A stretch of DNA of 64,000 nucleotides from Fomitopsis serialis (Eukaryota; Basidiomycota; Agaricomycetes; Polyporales; Fomitopsidaceae): NCBI RefSeq assembly GCF_022376445.1, contig NW_025954978.1:310001-374000 (forward strand), read 5' to 3'. The number at the start of each line of letters is the position of its first letter. The stretch's first letter is position 1. The translations under genes and the position numbers were made by a program. Below the pieces are notes generated by a model. It was not told the origin of the DNA, did no database searches, and saw only the letters and a list, made by a program, of their open reading frames with translations. This document shows, piece by piece, positions 33,418 through 45,892 of the stretch.

Positions 33418-34408
33418 TACTCAATGGTATGTCGTCTGACTGTGCCAAATTGCTCATAATACTTACATCTTGACGGGGCCGCTCGTGCAGTTGATCTTTC
33501 TAGAGCAGCTTGTCATCGCTATTGCATTCGATCGATGCTTCCTTTTCGTGTTTGACAAAATGAACGTGCAAATCCTCCCTCTGGGAGACTAGGGAGAATA
33601 TGGCGTTTTCGTAAACTGTATGCATCGGTTCTGGCTCTCAAGTTCACGGCCAAGACCTCGGCCTCAACACGCGCGACAACAGTCTTGACTCACTGTCGAT
33701 TTCTGTCAGGGCGGCGGGAGCGGGAAGCAAGCGCAGGAGGATGGCTGGGTGCACCGCACCGTGCGCACGTCCGTCAAGGAGGGCGGCGATATTACATTTG
33801 AATGTTTCGGTGTGGCAGGATGTCACGGACAAGGCCAAGGGAAGGCGATCGCTCTCGGTGTGGCTATCGGCTCTGGCTACATGTACGAGAAGACCGCCGA
33901 GAAGGTGTTCTATGACCTGTACGGCGAGCGTGGTGTGATATGTGTCACTCATTCGAGGCTCAAAGTTGCTGACGTCGAAATGCAGTTGTCATCCAAGGTC
34001 TCTTTGCGCGTAGTACTAAGTACTGCGCGTTGTGCCAACGGCCACACGCCGTCTGAGGAACTGAAGACACCGTCGAGGAGACCACGCAGTCGCTCTACAT
34101 ACCTGCTGATCTGCTGGGCGAAAGCCTTCGTACAGACGAATACGCCGCTGGGCGAGAAACTCGAGAACATCCGCGACGGCACGGAGACGCGTTGGAGTTT
34201 CGAGTTCAACCGCGTGGACCTCGCGAAGGAGCTCAAGGAGGTCTGGAGAGCCGGTACTTGCAGGCGTCGGCATTCATCGAACATCTCTCGCATAAGCGAA
34301 CCACTGGGTAATATTACACAGCCTGGTGCTTTCAGCTCGGGGCACAAAGGCCTACGAACAACTCGTACCCATTGTCTAGGCGAAGGAGGCGCACACTCTT
34401 GCCTATAG
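33418..34408 (+). other. Unidentified possibly coding stretch
   Basis: From about 33740 the plus strand is open over 650 bases with protein-like strings (GVAGCHGQGQGKAIALGVAI, ETRWSFEFNRVDLAKELKEV), and the other frames also hold long open pieces. There is no in-frame ATG at the head of the main frame. I do not recognise a domain. It could be a short gene with introns, a remnant, or chance. Confidence 0.25.
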
Positions 34409-34795
34409 CCAATGTTGTGGGAATGTTCACCTCAGATTCCCAGTGTACGAGTGTGATTTACGAGACTTAGCTGCCCGTGTGCGCGCACATGGGACCCACT
34501 CATTCATCACGACATGTACGTTGTCAGTGGCCTTTTGCAGCGTTCAGTGTGTTAAGCATTACTTGTACGACGTATCCAAGTAGCGGTTGCGTCCATCGTT
34601 ACTAACTCATTGACCAGGCGATCATGAGAGGACTCAGTACGTCGAAGGTATAACGGGAGTTGATCGTGATATTCGACAGTAGTACACAGTACACACATGA
34701 TAATTACAGCTGGTTCCGGAATACAAAATATACCGCAGATAGTTGGAAGCACATCGTCGGACTCCTACAACACCGCAAGTGAATACTGACGATAC

Positions 34796-37544
34796 TCAAG
34801 GACCGTCTCTGTTCACGATCTGACCGACTTCGTTCCGCAAAAGACTGCCAACCTGTGTTCTCTTAGCAGCGCGTGGACCAAAAGGGTCACCTTCGTCCTC
34901 GTCAGAGTCCGTCTTCTGATCAGGATCCCTGTCGCGTTTCTTACGCTGTCTCGATTTCCCCGACCCGCCTGTAGCAGATGCGATGTCGCTGTCGTCCCGA
35001 GGCAGCTTGAAAGGGAGAGCGCAATCATTCTCCGGCCAAGACGGATCCGCGAGAGCCTCGTCGAACAACGACAGAACGCTCTCGTAGGTGAGAGGAATGA
35101 CGCTCGAGGGATCATCGTAGTTGGGCAGATTATTCTTGCAGAGGGTCTTGAATTTCCGAACGAGCGTAGTCAGAGGTTTATTGTCCTTGATCTCCCACTC
35201 CATCGGCCCGCTGAGAAAGACTTGCTTCCTCCCCGCGCTGTCGAGTTCATTCTCAGCGCCGAACACACGCAGGTACAACATATACTGCGGGCTGCTGGTA
35301 TGTTTGGTATGCCGCAATATCATGCAGAGAAGGAGCCAAAAGGCAGATTCTAGGTCATGGCGAACGTCATGGACGACATAGGTTAACAGGATCTCGATCG
35401 CCATGAAGAACAGTGTGCCCTGCACAAACAATCAGTACAAGTCAGCTCAGCCGAGAGTGAGACGCACCGTTCTCTCCTTCAACTTCATCCTCGTTTTCCA
35501 TATCTCCCGGTCAGAGTTGCCCCCTGGAGCGGAAGCGGCATCAAGAGGAGGAACGAGGACGGGTATTTCTGTCTCGGGCGGCGCAGGCCGCGCGCGGTGG
35601 GGCAAACTCCGGTTATACTCCTCGACGAACCGTTTCCAACTTGTCTCATTAATTGGCCAGCCCGCGTGTCCTAGCGCCGCCTTCCAATCGAAGGCATAGT
35701 CGAGGTCGAGCAAGAAACCGACAAAGAAACACATCCAATCGTCGACAATCATCACATTTCCCTCGCTGATGTCACGATGGATCGTGCCTGCCAGATAGGC
35801 CTGCCGATGTCCTGGTCTTGAATGAATAACACTGGCCATTCGCACGGAGTAAAAATGAACGTACCGTGAATTGCGTCTCGAAGGGCTCTAACGAGTTCCT
35901 TCGTCGACCTGAAGTCCGACAAGGGGCGGCCGACAGTGCTCATCACCAATCGCATATGGCTCCGTTCGTTGTATTTCGCCTTCTGGGCATTCCACCCACA
36001 GACCGTGCGATGGTAGGCTTCGTATGCAAGCGGTCGATCCGCATGACTGGCAACTGAAACCAGATCTGCGCCGCTTACCTCGGAGCTCGACGAGCTGCGC
36101 GATTTTAAGAGCACTTTCGCTGCCTCAAGTGCGCCAAGGTCTCCGCCGTATACCACGTCCGGAAGTCCGTATAACTCTGTCACGCCTATGTCGAGCGATG
36201 CCGCAACCACCATATCCTCCAACTCTTCCGTGAGTATGGGATGGCCTTCGTCGTCCAGCTCGAAACCGCCATCAGGCAACGAGGGTCTGTCCGGACCCGG
36301 CTCGTCTTTGCGGTGCATGAACACATAGTCTTCGACCATCTCCCACCACGGCCGATTGCGGTACGCTTTACAGAGACGGTCGTACAGTACATCTTCGCGG
36401 TCACGGGCGAGTTGCCTCCAGGCGTCCTTGATTGCGCAAAGCTGCCACGTCCCTTCCTCGAGTGCGTCCCAGACTGTCGTCGATCGCGAGAACAGCCGCG
36501 GGTTCAGGAAGCGAAGTCGGCAGAGTAGATATCTCGTCGCCCCAACCTCCGCGCCATCCTCGTTGTACTTGATCGCCGTCATCCATCGGCATGCTTGCTT
36601 CTCGTCCTCCGTAAGACGGGCCCTCCCTGCTCTTATGCATTCCTCGTCGGCCAGCTTGATGTCCTCTTCAGTAGCTCTTTGCAGCGACGGATCTGCGCCA
36701 AGGACCATATCGGCGAAGGGTGCTCCCATTCGGCCGCCGACACGCGCTCGGTGATGACAGAACCGCCAGATCAGTTCATGAAGAGGCCACGGATCCTTCT
36801 TGTAATCGAACGCTCGGGAAGCGACGCCCGCTGCGTGATCAAAGCGGTATATCCGAGCAAGGTTGCCGTAGATTCCAACGACGAAGACGAAGAGCCTCCC
36901 GTGCGTCAGCATGATGTTCCTCGCACTCTTCGCTAGTTGCGTGAGCACAGCCGTCGCCGCTGTACTGTACTTGCCAATTGGATCCTCGCATTTTCCTGGC
37001 TTTATCTCGAATACCATCGAGATGCTGTGCCAGGACTTTCCCCAGGCCTCGTCGTCTTCACCAGGAAATGACATGAGTATGTCTGGTATGGTGTACATGT
37101 GTTCGTCTTCCCATGCGGAGAATGGAAATCTGACCGCGCATTTGCTGCTGTCGGCAAATTGGGGCCGGCGTTCGAGTTCAAACTCATGGACAACCGTCTG
37201 AAGTCCTGAAATCTACAAGACGGAGATAAACAGGTCGAATGGCAGATGTCATGAAATTGAACTTGACCCACCAGTGCTGGGTACATCGCCGTCTCCCGTC
37301 CCACGGTACGGACGTCTGCAAACACAGCAGCGGGATCGTCCCACGGACGTGCGCCACCAAAAGGGTCCTCAAAGGGAACGTAGACCTCGAAAAACTCCTT
37401 GTGGCTCTTGTCGAACAAATTGATTTTTCCGTCGATCTCGGCTGCCCAAGAGTCCGGATCCTTATTCACTTCGCTTGTCCGAAGCGTTTGTTTCTTGTTG
37501 GTAATTGCAACCCCAGACTTACGCGAGGGGTGTGTTCCGTACAT
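34796..37544 (-). CDS. FunK1-2, fungal-type protein kinase
   Basis: Paralog closest to FunK1-1. Exons on the minus strand: 37544 to about 37275, about 37213-35866, one with HRDISEGNVMIVDDW and FLLDLDYAFDW, and the last from GTLFFMAIEILLTY to the stop at 34796. The frame is continuous, including the segment (DDEGHPILTEEL) that is broken in FunK1-1. An ATG at 37646 corresponds to the first ATG of FunK1-1, but it is followed five codons later by TGA (37629-37631), so translation must begin downstream; the conserved Met of MYGTHPSRKS is chosen. The C-terminal tail is Lys/Arg/Asp-rich (SRQRKKRDRDPDQKTDSDED) and may be a nuclear signal. Likely functional. Confidence 0.88.
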
Positions 37545-38763
37545 GTCGTATGCAAGTTCCGAGCCAGAAGAGATGGATGAGTCGCTGGACCCTTCCGACC
37601 AAGATCCAGAGGAAGAGGACCGGGACCTTCAGCCCGGGGGCGACATGGCTGCACTTTATATGGAGCGAAACTACTCAATGTGATGGAGACCAATCGTGGC
37701 TGAGGCGATTACCAGTGCCACAGAACAACGACGTGTCCAACTTTGGTAATTTTCGGCAGGCTGTGGTCGAATCTCGTTGCGAGAAGGCCGAGATGGATGC
37801 GCAGAAGTGAGCTGAAACGAACACGCGGCTGCTGCTTTGTTCTTTGTGCGACAGTTATGGTAATAATTGCAGACGTTTGTCAGCAAACGAGAAGCTGTGC
37901 AGGAGCGAAGGTGGGCGAGGCTTGCCGCGTGGTCGTGGTCGAAGATTGAAATGAAGCGCTGTGGCTGCGAACAGGCCAGCCACAGACGCGTGTGCACGCG
38001 GCCACGTGATGGTGCTTCGACTGCTGTCTTTCCGCTCGAAAGGTGTCGACGCGCCGACAATGGACAGTACTATGGCCTTTTTGTTATCGTCGAGACCTGC
38101 GGGGGCAAAGAATACGGCGAGTCGTGAGCAGCCGCGATCATATTTTAATGGAGATCGCATCGCGCAACATAAGTATGTTCGAGAGTACAGCCTGTATGGG
38201 TCGTTCGCCGAGCTCCAATGTGCTTCGACATAAAAGCATCACGATGCGCCGCTTAATTTTACCTACTTGTTTGCCTACGCAAGAGATATCAAAGAGTGGA
38301 AGTACAATAGAGGTGAATAATGCTGTGCGAAGTTCACGTATTCCCGATGTGCGAGTGTGGCCCACAGGACTAGCGAACGCGCCCCCGTAAGAAGTGCGCA
38401 TTGAGTGTAGTGAATGTCCGAACTGTTCACGTTCGACGAAGCAGAGGCTTGTTGCGACGTTGAAGTAGTACTTGTGGGGGTTCCTTCCAATCACTGGCCG
38501 ATGATGTGCACACGCCCTTAAGTACTTATACTCAACCCACCCAACCACGTCTGTCTAGAGAAAAATAGGCGTATGCGGCGGCGACAGTAGCGTGAGCAGC
38601 TGCCGCGATGCTAAATATGATGGAGATCACATTGCAGAGCAGACGTTCGAGAGTACATGAATAAATACCAACAGCAAAATTTGATAGTACAACGGACAGT
38701 CCTGAGAGAATACTTGTATGGCACCAAGTCACCGCATCCCCAGACACGATTCCACCTCACGAC
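37545..38763 (-). promoter_or_regulatory. Upstream region of FunK1-2 and 3' spacer of FunK1-3
   Basis: Minus-strand TATAAA at 37655-37660 lies only 8 bases before the disused ATG at 37646. CACGTG is at 38003-38008 within the block shared with FunK1-1. At 38290-38370 there is a string (GTGGAAGT-CAATAGAGGTG-TCAATGCTGT-like) that recurs at about 42220-42250 beyond the FunK1-4 end, so the spacer belongs to a tandem duplication. No other gene is seen. Confidence 0.55.
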
Positions 38764-41506
38764 CTAATGACTCGGTCCAGCTTCCCCGAGCTCGAATCGC
38801 AGAGAACTGAGGCCCGGGCAAGCGATCTGTGGCCTCTTGGGAGCACGTTGATGCATTTTGAATGGATCGTCGTCGTCCTCTTCTTCCTCAATGTGCTCCA
38901 TGTCATCAGCGTCCCTCGCGCGTTTCTTGTCCTGCGATCCTTCAGAGTCGTCTTGACCCGGCTGCGAACCGTTGACATTGCGTGGAAGTTTGAACGGTAG
39001 CGCAGCGTCATTCGTCGGCCAAGACGGATCCGCAAGCGCCGTGTCAAACACGGCCAACACGCTTTCGTAGGTGAGAGGAACCGTCGTTGACGTTGACGGA
39101 TCATCGCCCGCCAACGGGATGCTGTGTCGGCACAACCGCTTGAAGTCGCGGATGAGATTCATCAGCGGTTTGTTATCCTTTACCTCGAATGCCATCCGGG
39201 TCTGGAGGAACTGTCTCTTCCTTGCCGCGCTATCTGCTCCGTCTTGCGCAGCGAAAACTTTGAGGTAAACAGAGTAATAGGTTGGATAGCTCGTATGGTT
39301 TGTGTGTCGCAAAACAATCCATAACAAGAGCCAGAAGAACGACTCCAGATCGTGGCGAACATCGTGCGCAAGATAGGTTTCCAGGATTTCGACGGCCATG
39401 AAAAAAAGTGTGCCCTATAACAATGATCAATACTAAAACGAAAGTGTGAATCTTCAGACGCACCGTTCTTTCCTTCATCTTCATCCTCGCTTCCCACTGC
39501 TCCCGAGCGGCCTTGGTGTGCGGTGAACCGTCTGTAGTATGGGGGCCCAAGAAAGGAATGATCTTTTCAGGCGGTCCAGGTCGCACAGGGTGAGTCAGAC
39601 TTTCGTTGTACTTCTCAACGAACATCTTCCAGTTTGCCTCGTTGACCGGGAACCCCGCATGCATGAGCGCAGCCTTCCAGTCAAAGCCGTAGTCGAAATC
39701 GAGGAGGAAGCCAACGAAGAAGGCCATCCGCGTATCGCAAATCATCACGTTGCCCTCGCTGACGTCTCGATGAATGACACCAGCTTGATATGCTTGCCTA
39801 TGTCCTGCTCGACAAATACATTGTGAGTGTGACAGCGAGTAAGAAGCTGGGGAGACGTACCAATGATAGCATCCCGGAGAGCATGAACAAGCTCCTTCGT
39901 CGATTTGAAAGCGGACAAAGGCCGGCCAACCGTCTTCATTACCAGCCGCATGTGGCCCCGTTCATCGTATACCGCCCTCTGTGGGCCTCGCAACGAACCA
40001 CAAATGGTGCGATGGCCATACACGGGTGGCCGGTCAGGATTGTTTGCGGTAGATATGAGGCCGTCACGGGCACCAGCAACGCCCGAGTCCGGGTGCAGGG
40101 CCTTGTCTGCCTCGCGTGCTCCAAGATCATCGCTATACGACGTCTCCGGGAGGCCATATAGCTCCGCGACCATGGGATCCAGCTCTGCGTCGACCAGCAT
40201 CTCTTCTATCTCTGGCGGGAGCATAACACAGCCATGTTCATCTACCTGGAAGGGTCCGGTCGGAATTGATGGCTTCCCTTCAGGTCCATCGTTACTATGC
40301 ATGAAGAGGTAGTCTTCGAGCAACTCGCGCCACGGTCGGTCTCGAAACGCTCCACGGATTTGATCGTACAATACGTCCTCGCGATCGCGCGCAAGTTGTC
40401 TCCACGCATCCTTGATTGCGCAGCGCTCCCACGTCCCCTCTTCAAGCGCATCCCACACGATGGTCGCGCGCGAGAAGAGTCGCGGATTAAGAGAGCGGAT
40501 GCGATAAATCAGGTACCTTCAAGTTGTCGTTCCCGCCTGTGTCCCGTCATCGTTGTATCTTGGTACGGTGATCCATCGACACGCTTGCTCGTCCGTCGTC
40601 ACGCCCTGATTTTCAGCAAGCTTGACATCGCGTTCGGTAGCTTGCTGAACCGACGGATCAGCGCCGAGAAGCATATTGGTGAGGGGTGCGCCTGGTACGC
40701 CTCCCTGCGGCGCTTGGTAGTGACAGAAACGCCAGAGCAGTTCGTGGAGAGGCCATGGCCTCTTCTTGATGTCGAATGATCGTGAAACGACGCAGGCCGC
40801 ATGGTCGACGCGGTAGATCCGAGCAATGTCGCCGTAGATGCCGACGATGTACATAAAGAGCATCCCGTGTGTCAACAGGAGATTCCGCGCGCTCTTCGCG
40901 AGCTGCGTGAGTACGCCCGTCTCCTGTTTGCCAGGTTTCACGGCATACTTGCCAATTGGATCTTCGCCGCTTGTACGTTTGATCTCGAACACCATCGAGA
41001 TGCCTTGCCATGACCCGGCCCATTTCTTGGCGCGTACTCCGGGAAACGACATAAGGATGTCCGGCATAGTGTAATTGTGCTCGTCCTCCCACGCATCGAA
41101 CGGGAACCGAATAGGACATCTACTGCCGTCGGCGAACAGGGGTCTGCGTTTGGGCTCAAATTCTCGTACAAGCCTCCTCAGTCCTGATAGCTGGAAGAGG
41201 CCGTCAGATACTGTGAAACGAGAAGTGGACAGAGCATACCAATTCCGGATATTTCGCAGTCTCTTTACCATCAACAGGGACGTCTCCAAATACGTCAGAT
41301 GCTTCACGCCATGGACGGTCCCCGGGGAAAGGCGATTCGCAGGGGACGTAGTGTTGGAAGAATTCTGGGAGAGTCCTGTCGAAGAGACTGATCTTGCCGT
41401 CGATTTCAGAGGCCCAAGAGTCCTTATTCACTTGGCTTGATTGGAGTGTTTGCTCGTGTTGCGTGATCCCAGTACTGGATTTCTTTTTGCTCGGTGTACC
41501 CTGCAT
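38764..41506 (-). pseudogene. FunK1-3, fungal-type protein kinase with an in-frame stop
   Basis: Homologous to FunK1-4 along its whole length, with MQGTPSKKKS as the start corresponding to the other copies (an upstream ATG at 41611 sits 8 bases from a TATA box). The catalytic loop HRDVSEGNVMICDT and FLLDFDYGFDWK are intact, as is the final exon starting GTLFFMAVEILETY. Between TGTQAGTT and RYLIYRIRS the copy has six extra bases relative to FunK1-4, and these create TGA at 40519-40521. Because the insertion is a multiple of three, the frame is otherwise preserved. This may be a recent nonsense allele. An unspliced short intron is unlikely. As printed the protein would end before the kinase core. 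Confidence 0.75.
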
Positions 41507-42539
41507 GTCGGGCGAAGGCGGAAAATCGGAAGAGATGGACGACTCGCTGGATCCTTCCGTCCAGGACGCAGAGGAAGAGAATGAAGAGGACGGGGACATT
41601 GGGGGCGACATGGTTGCACTTTATATGGAGCGAAACTAGTCAGTGTGATGGAAGCCAATCGCGCGAAGGAGGCGGTTACCGCCGGTGGCACAGAACAACG
41701 ACGTGTCCAACTTTGGTAATTTTCGGCAGGCTGTGGTCGAACCTCGTTGCGAGAAGGCCGAAATGGGTGCGCAGAAGTGAGCTGAAACAAACACGCGGCT
41801 GCTGCTTTGTTCTTTGTGCGACCAATATGGCAATAACTGCAGACGTTTGTCAACAAATGAGAAGCTGTGCAGGAGCGAAGGTGGCCGAGGCTTGCCGCGT
41901 GGTCGTGGTCGAAGATTGAAATGAAGCGCTGTGGCTGCGAACAGGCCAGCCACAGACGCGTGTGCACGCGATCACGTGGCTGTGGCTCGACATCCCCGGG
42001 AGTGCTTCGCTACGGGCTGACTCAGGCGCCGGTTCTTTCATTCAGTGCTTCATGATATTGGATGCTATTCAAGTCTATTGTGAAGCTTCATCTGAACTGC
42101 TCTAAAGTAACACAACGAAGCACACTGAAAAATTGATGCGGTTAGTGCAAAACCAGTGCATTGCTTGATTTTTGCGTAGTTGTTCCCTTACGCGAGACTC
42201 GGAGATGTCGAATAGGTAGTGGAAGTCCAATAGAGGTGATCAATGCTGTTCACGTCCTTACGATTTGCGAGCGGGGCACACGGTGATAAGTACTTACATA
42301 GTAAACACACGGCGAGTAAGCATGCTTCCGCGGCGTTCATATGAGACTTGAGTGTCACGATGTTTGTGTTGTCCGAAGCAGAAACGGTGAATCGCGAGGA
42401 CCCGCAGTCGTGGTATATCAGATATTGCATTGCAAAGCATATGTTGAAGATTACATCAGCAGGAGAATACGAGTGTACAACTCTGAGATGATACTCCACC
42501 AAGACACCGTGTTATTACAGTCACACCTGATCACTCGAC
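41507..42539 (-). promoter_or_regulatory. Upstream region of FunK1-3 and spacer
   Basis: Minus-strand TATAAA at 41620-41625, CACGTG at 41973-41978, and a long block nearly identical to the one upstream of FunK1-2. From about 42200 to 42540 lies the 3' flank of FunK1-4, partly similar to the spacer at 38.3 kb. No other gene is seen. Confidence 0.55.
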
Positions 42540-45294
42540 CTAAGAAGTCTGCCCAGACTCCCCAAACTCGAAATACAGAGGATCGAAACCTGAAAAACTT
42601 ACCTGTATTCTCTTGGGAGCACGCTGGGGCATTGCAAGATCACCCTCGTCCTCACTGTCAGCTTCCCTCGCGCGTTTATTATCCCGAGGCGACCCTGCAG
42701 AGCTGCCGTTTGTGTCTTGCCCCGGTTCCGAACTGTTATCGTCTCGTGGAAGCTTGAACGGCAGCGCACTGTCGCTCTCTGGCCAAGACGGGTCGGCAAG
42801 GGCCTTGTCGAACACTGCTAGCACGCTCTCGTAAGTGAGAGGAACTATAGTTGATGGATCTTCGCCTCCCCTCGGAACGTTGTGGAGGCAGAGCTGCTTG
42901 AAATCACGGAGGAGGGTCGTCAATGGCTTGTTATCCTTCACTTGGAATGGCATTGATTCCATGAGGAACGTTATCTTCTTTGCCGCACTCGATTTCTCTT
43001 GATGCGTATCGAAGACGTCCAGGTAGACTCCATAGGTCGGATAGCTCGTGTTGCTTGTATGTCGGGAAACAATCCATAGTAAGAGCCAGAAGAACGACTC
43101 CAGATCATGGCGAACATCGTGCGCGAGATAGGAGTGCAGAATCTCCATGGCCATAAAATCCAGCGTACCCTGCAATACTCATCAATACCAGAGCGAAAAT
43201 GAAAATATTCAGACGCACCGTTCTTTCCCTCATCTTCATCCTCACTTCCCACTTTTCCCGAGCTGCCTTGGCCTCCGGATTTGTAACGTCTGCGTCATGA
43301 GGGTCCAGGACGGGTTGCTGTTCAGGCGGAGCCGGTCGGTGACGATAGGGCAGACTCTCATTATATTTCTCGACGAATGTCTTCCAGCTGGCCTTTGTAA
43401 CTGGCAACCCCGCATGCTTCAGCGCGGCCTTCCAATCGAACCCATAGTCAAAATCGAGAAGGAAGCCAGTGAAGGAAGCGATCGACGTATCGCAAATCAT
43501 CACGTTGCCTTCGCTGATGTCTCGATGAATGACGCCAGCTTGGTATGCCTGCCTATGTCCTGTTCGCCAAATACGTTGTTAGCGTGATAGCGAGTATGCA
43601 GCTGGGGAGACATACCAATGATAGCATCCCGGAGAGCACGGACAAGCTCCTTCGTCGATTTGAAAGAGGACAAAGGCCGGCCAACCGTCTTCATTATCAC
43701 CCGCATGTGGCTCCGTTCATAGTAGTTCGCATTTTTCGGGTCCCGTAACTGACCGCAAATGGTGCGATGGCCGTACACGGGTGGCCGATCAGGACTGCTC
43801 ACCACAATACCGGTGCTGCCACGGTTACCAGCAGCGTTGCTCGAGTCCGGACGCAGAGCTTTGCTCGCCTCGCGCGCTCCAAGGTCATCGCTATACGATA
43901 TCTCCGGCAGTCCGTAGAGCTCTGCGATCGTAGGATCCAGCGCTGCGTCGACCAGCATCTCTTCTAACTCTAGTGGGAGCATAGAGCAGCCTTGTTCGTC
44001 TACCTGGAAGGGTCCGGTCGGAATTGATGGCTTCTCCTTAGGCCCATCGTTACGGTGCATGAAGACATGATCCTCGAGCACTTCGTGCCATGGTCGATCT
44101 CGAAACGATCCGCGAATTCGGTCGTACAAAACATCCTCGCGATCGTGTTCAAGTTGTCTCCACGAGTCCTTGATCACGCAGCGCTCCCACGTTCCCTCCT
44201 CGAGCGCATCCCAGACGGCCGTCGCGCGCGAAAAGAGTCGCGCATTGAGAGAGCGGATGCGATAGGCTAGGTACCTTGTCGTTCCCATCTCCGTCCCGTC
44301 CTCGCTGTGTCTTGTTACTGTGATCCATCGGCACGCTTGCTTGTCGGTGAGCGTAAGCGGTTCTGTACCCACCTTCGCGTACTTCTCTTCTGCAAGCCTA
44401 AGGTCTTCGTCGGTAGCTCGCTGAACCGACGGATCCGCGCCAATAAGCATATATGTCGGAGGTGCGCTAGCTACTCTGGCACCTCCTCGTGGCCCTTGGT
44501 AGTAACAGAAACGCCAGAGCAGTTCGTGGAGAGGCCATGGCGTCTCCTTGAAGTCGAATGATCGTGAGACGACGCACGCTGCATGGTCAAAGCGGTAGAT
44601 CCGAGCGGTGTCGCCGTAGATGCCGACGACGTACACAAAGAGCATCCCGTGCGTCGACAGGAGGTTCCGCGCGCTCTTCGCAAGTTGCGTCAGTGCGTCC
44701 GTCGCCTGCTTGCCGTACCGCACACCGTACTCGTCAATCGGATCTTCGCCTCTGGTACGCTTGATCTCGAATACCATTGAGATACCATGCCATGTCCCGG
44801 CCCAACCCTCGTCTTGTTCACCGGGAAACGACATCAGGATGCCTGGCATGGTGTAGTTGCGCTCGTCTTCCCATGTGGAAAACGGAAATTTGACGCGACA
44901 TCTACTGCCTTCAGCAAACAAGGGTCTGCGTTCCGGCTCAAACTCTTGCACAAGGCTCCTCAGTCCTACTAGCTGTGAGAGACTGTCAGATACTGCGAAC
45001 CGGGAGATCGACAAAGCATACCAATTCCGGGTATTTCGCAGTCTCTTTGACATCAACAGGGACAGCCTCAAATACGTCAGATGGGTTACCCCATGGACGG
45101 TACCCTGGGAAAGGCGTGTCGCAGGGGATGTATTGTGTGAAGAAATCTGGGAGTCTCCTGTCGAAGAAGCTGATCTTGCCGTCGATTTCGACGGCCCAGG
45201 CCTGGGAGTCCCTATTACGGTTGCTTGACTGGAGTGTTTGACTGTGTTGTGTCATTTCGGTGTTCAATTGTACTTGAGTAGGCGTAGCTTGCAT
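42540..45294 (-). CDS. FunK1-4, fungal-type protein kinase, intact
   Basis: Begins at 45294 with MQATPTQVQLNTEM; here no in-frame ATG lies upstream, which independently supports the downstream start proposed for the other copies. The reading frame is clean across four or five exons. Notable blocks: DILMSFPG-like GILMSFPGEQDEGW, SMVFEIKRTRGEDPI, LTQLAKSARNLL, IYRFDHAACVVSRSF, DALEEGTWERC, HRDISEGNVMICDT, FLLDFDYGFDWKAAL, and a last exon ending FEFGESGQTS. A Pro- and Ser-containing acidic tail follows the kinase region. It is closest to FunK1-3. The block upstream is diverged but keeps CACGTG at 45535-45540. Confidence 0.9.
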
Positions 45295-45892
45295 GTCGCG
45301 AAGGATTTTAGGTGAGCCGAGATGTACGCGCAACGTCTATTTCGATCTTTGTGTGACGGATTTGACTCTTAGGAGAATGTAGGTCGTACGGGAGCGAAGG
45401 GTGACTGCAGTGATGCGGTTGACGTTGGACGCTGAGATGGAGATGAAGGCTTGTGTGAAGCAAGTACTTATCAGTACTGTACCTAAACCAGTGTGGCTAC
45501 GAACAAACCAGCCACAGACGTGTCTGCACGCGGTCACGTGAACTACTTCGACGCCGCAGCGCACAAACGCGCGTGGTTGCTATGTAGCATGAAGATCCCC
45601 AGCCTCGCGGATCGTGACAAAGTTTACCCACTTGTGTGTGCGTACGAGCGGAGTGATGACCGCTCCCCACGCTCTATGATAACTGGGGGAACAACGCTCT
45701 CCGAGTCATCGGGTATTGACTTTATCAATTGGGCACTGGACCTCGAACTTTGAAACCTCGTCGAAGGGGAGTATTTCCACTGATTTGAGAAACAATAAAT
45801 GGCATGGCATAAAGCATACGGTCATACAACAATTCCACAGACTCCGACATAGTTGACATATAAGTGTGATCGCCACCCTTCTCTTCGAGCAA
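45295..45892. promoter_or_regulatory. Upstream region of FunK1-4
   Basis: Keeps the ACGCGGTCACGTG block (45528-45540) and GGCTGG/CCAGCC string of the other copies, but the rest is diverged and the TATA box next to the ATG is not evident. The remainder up to 45892 shows no gene. Confidence 0.45.
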
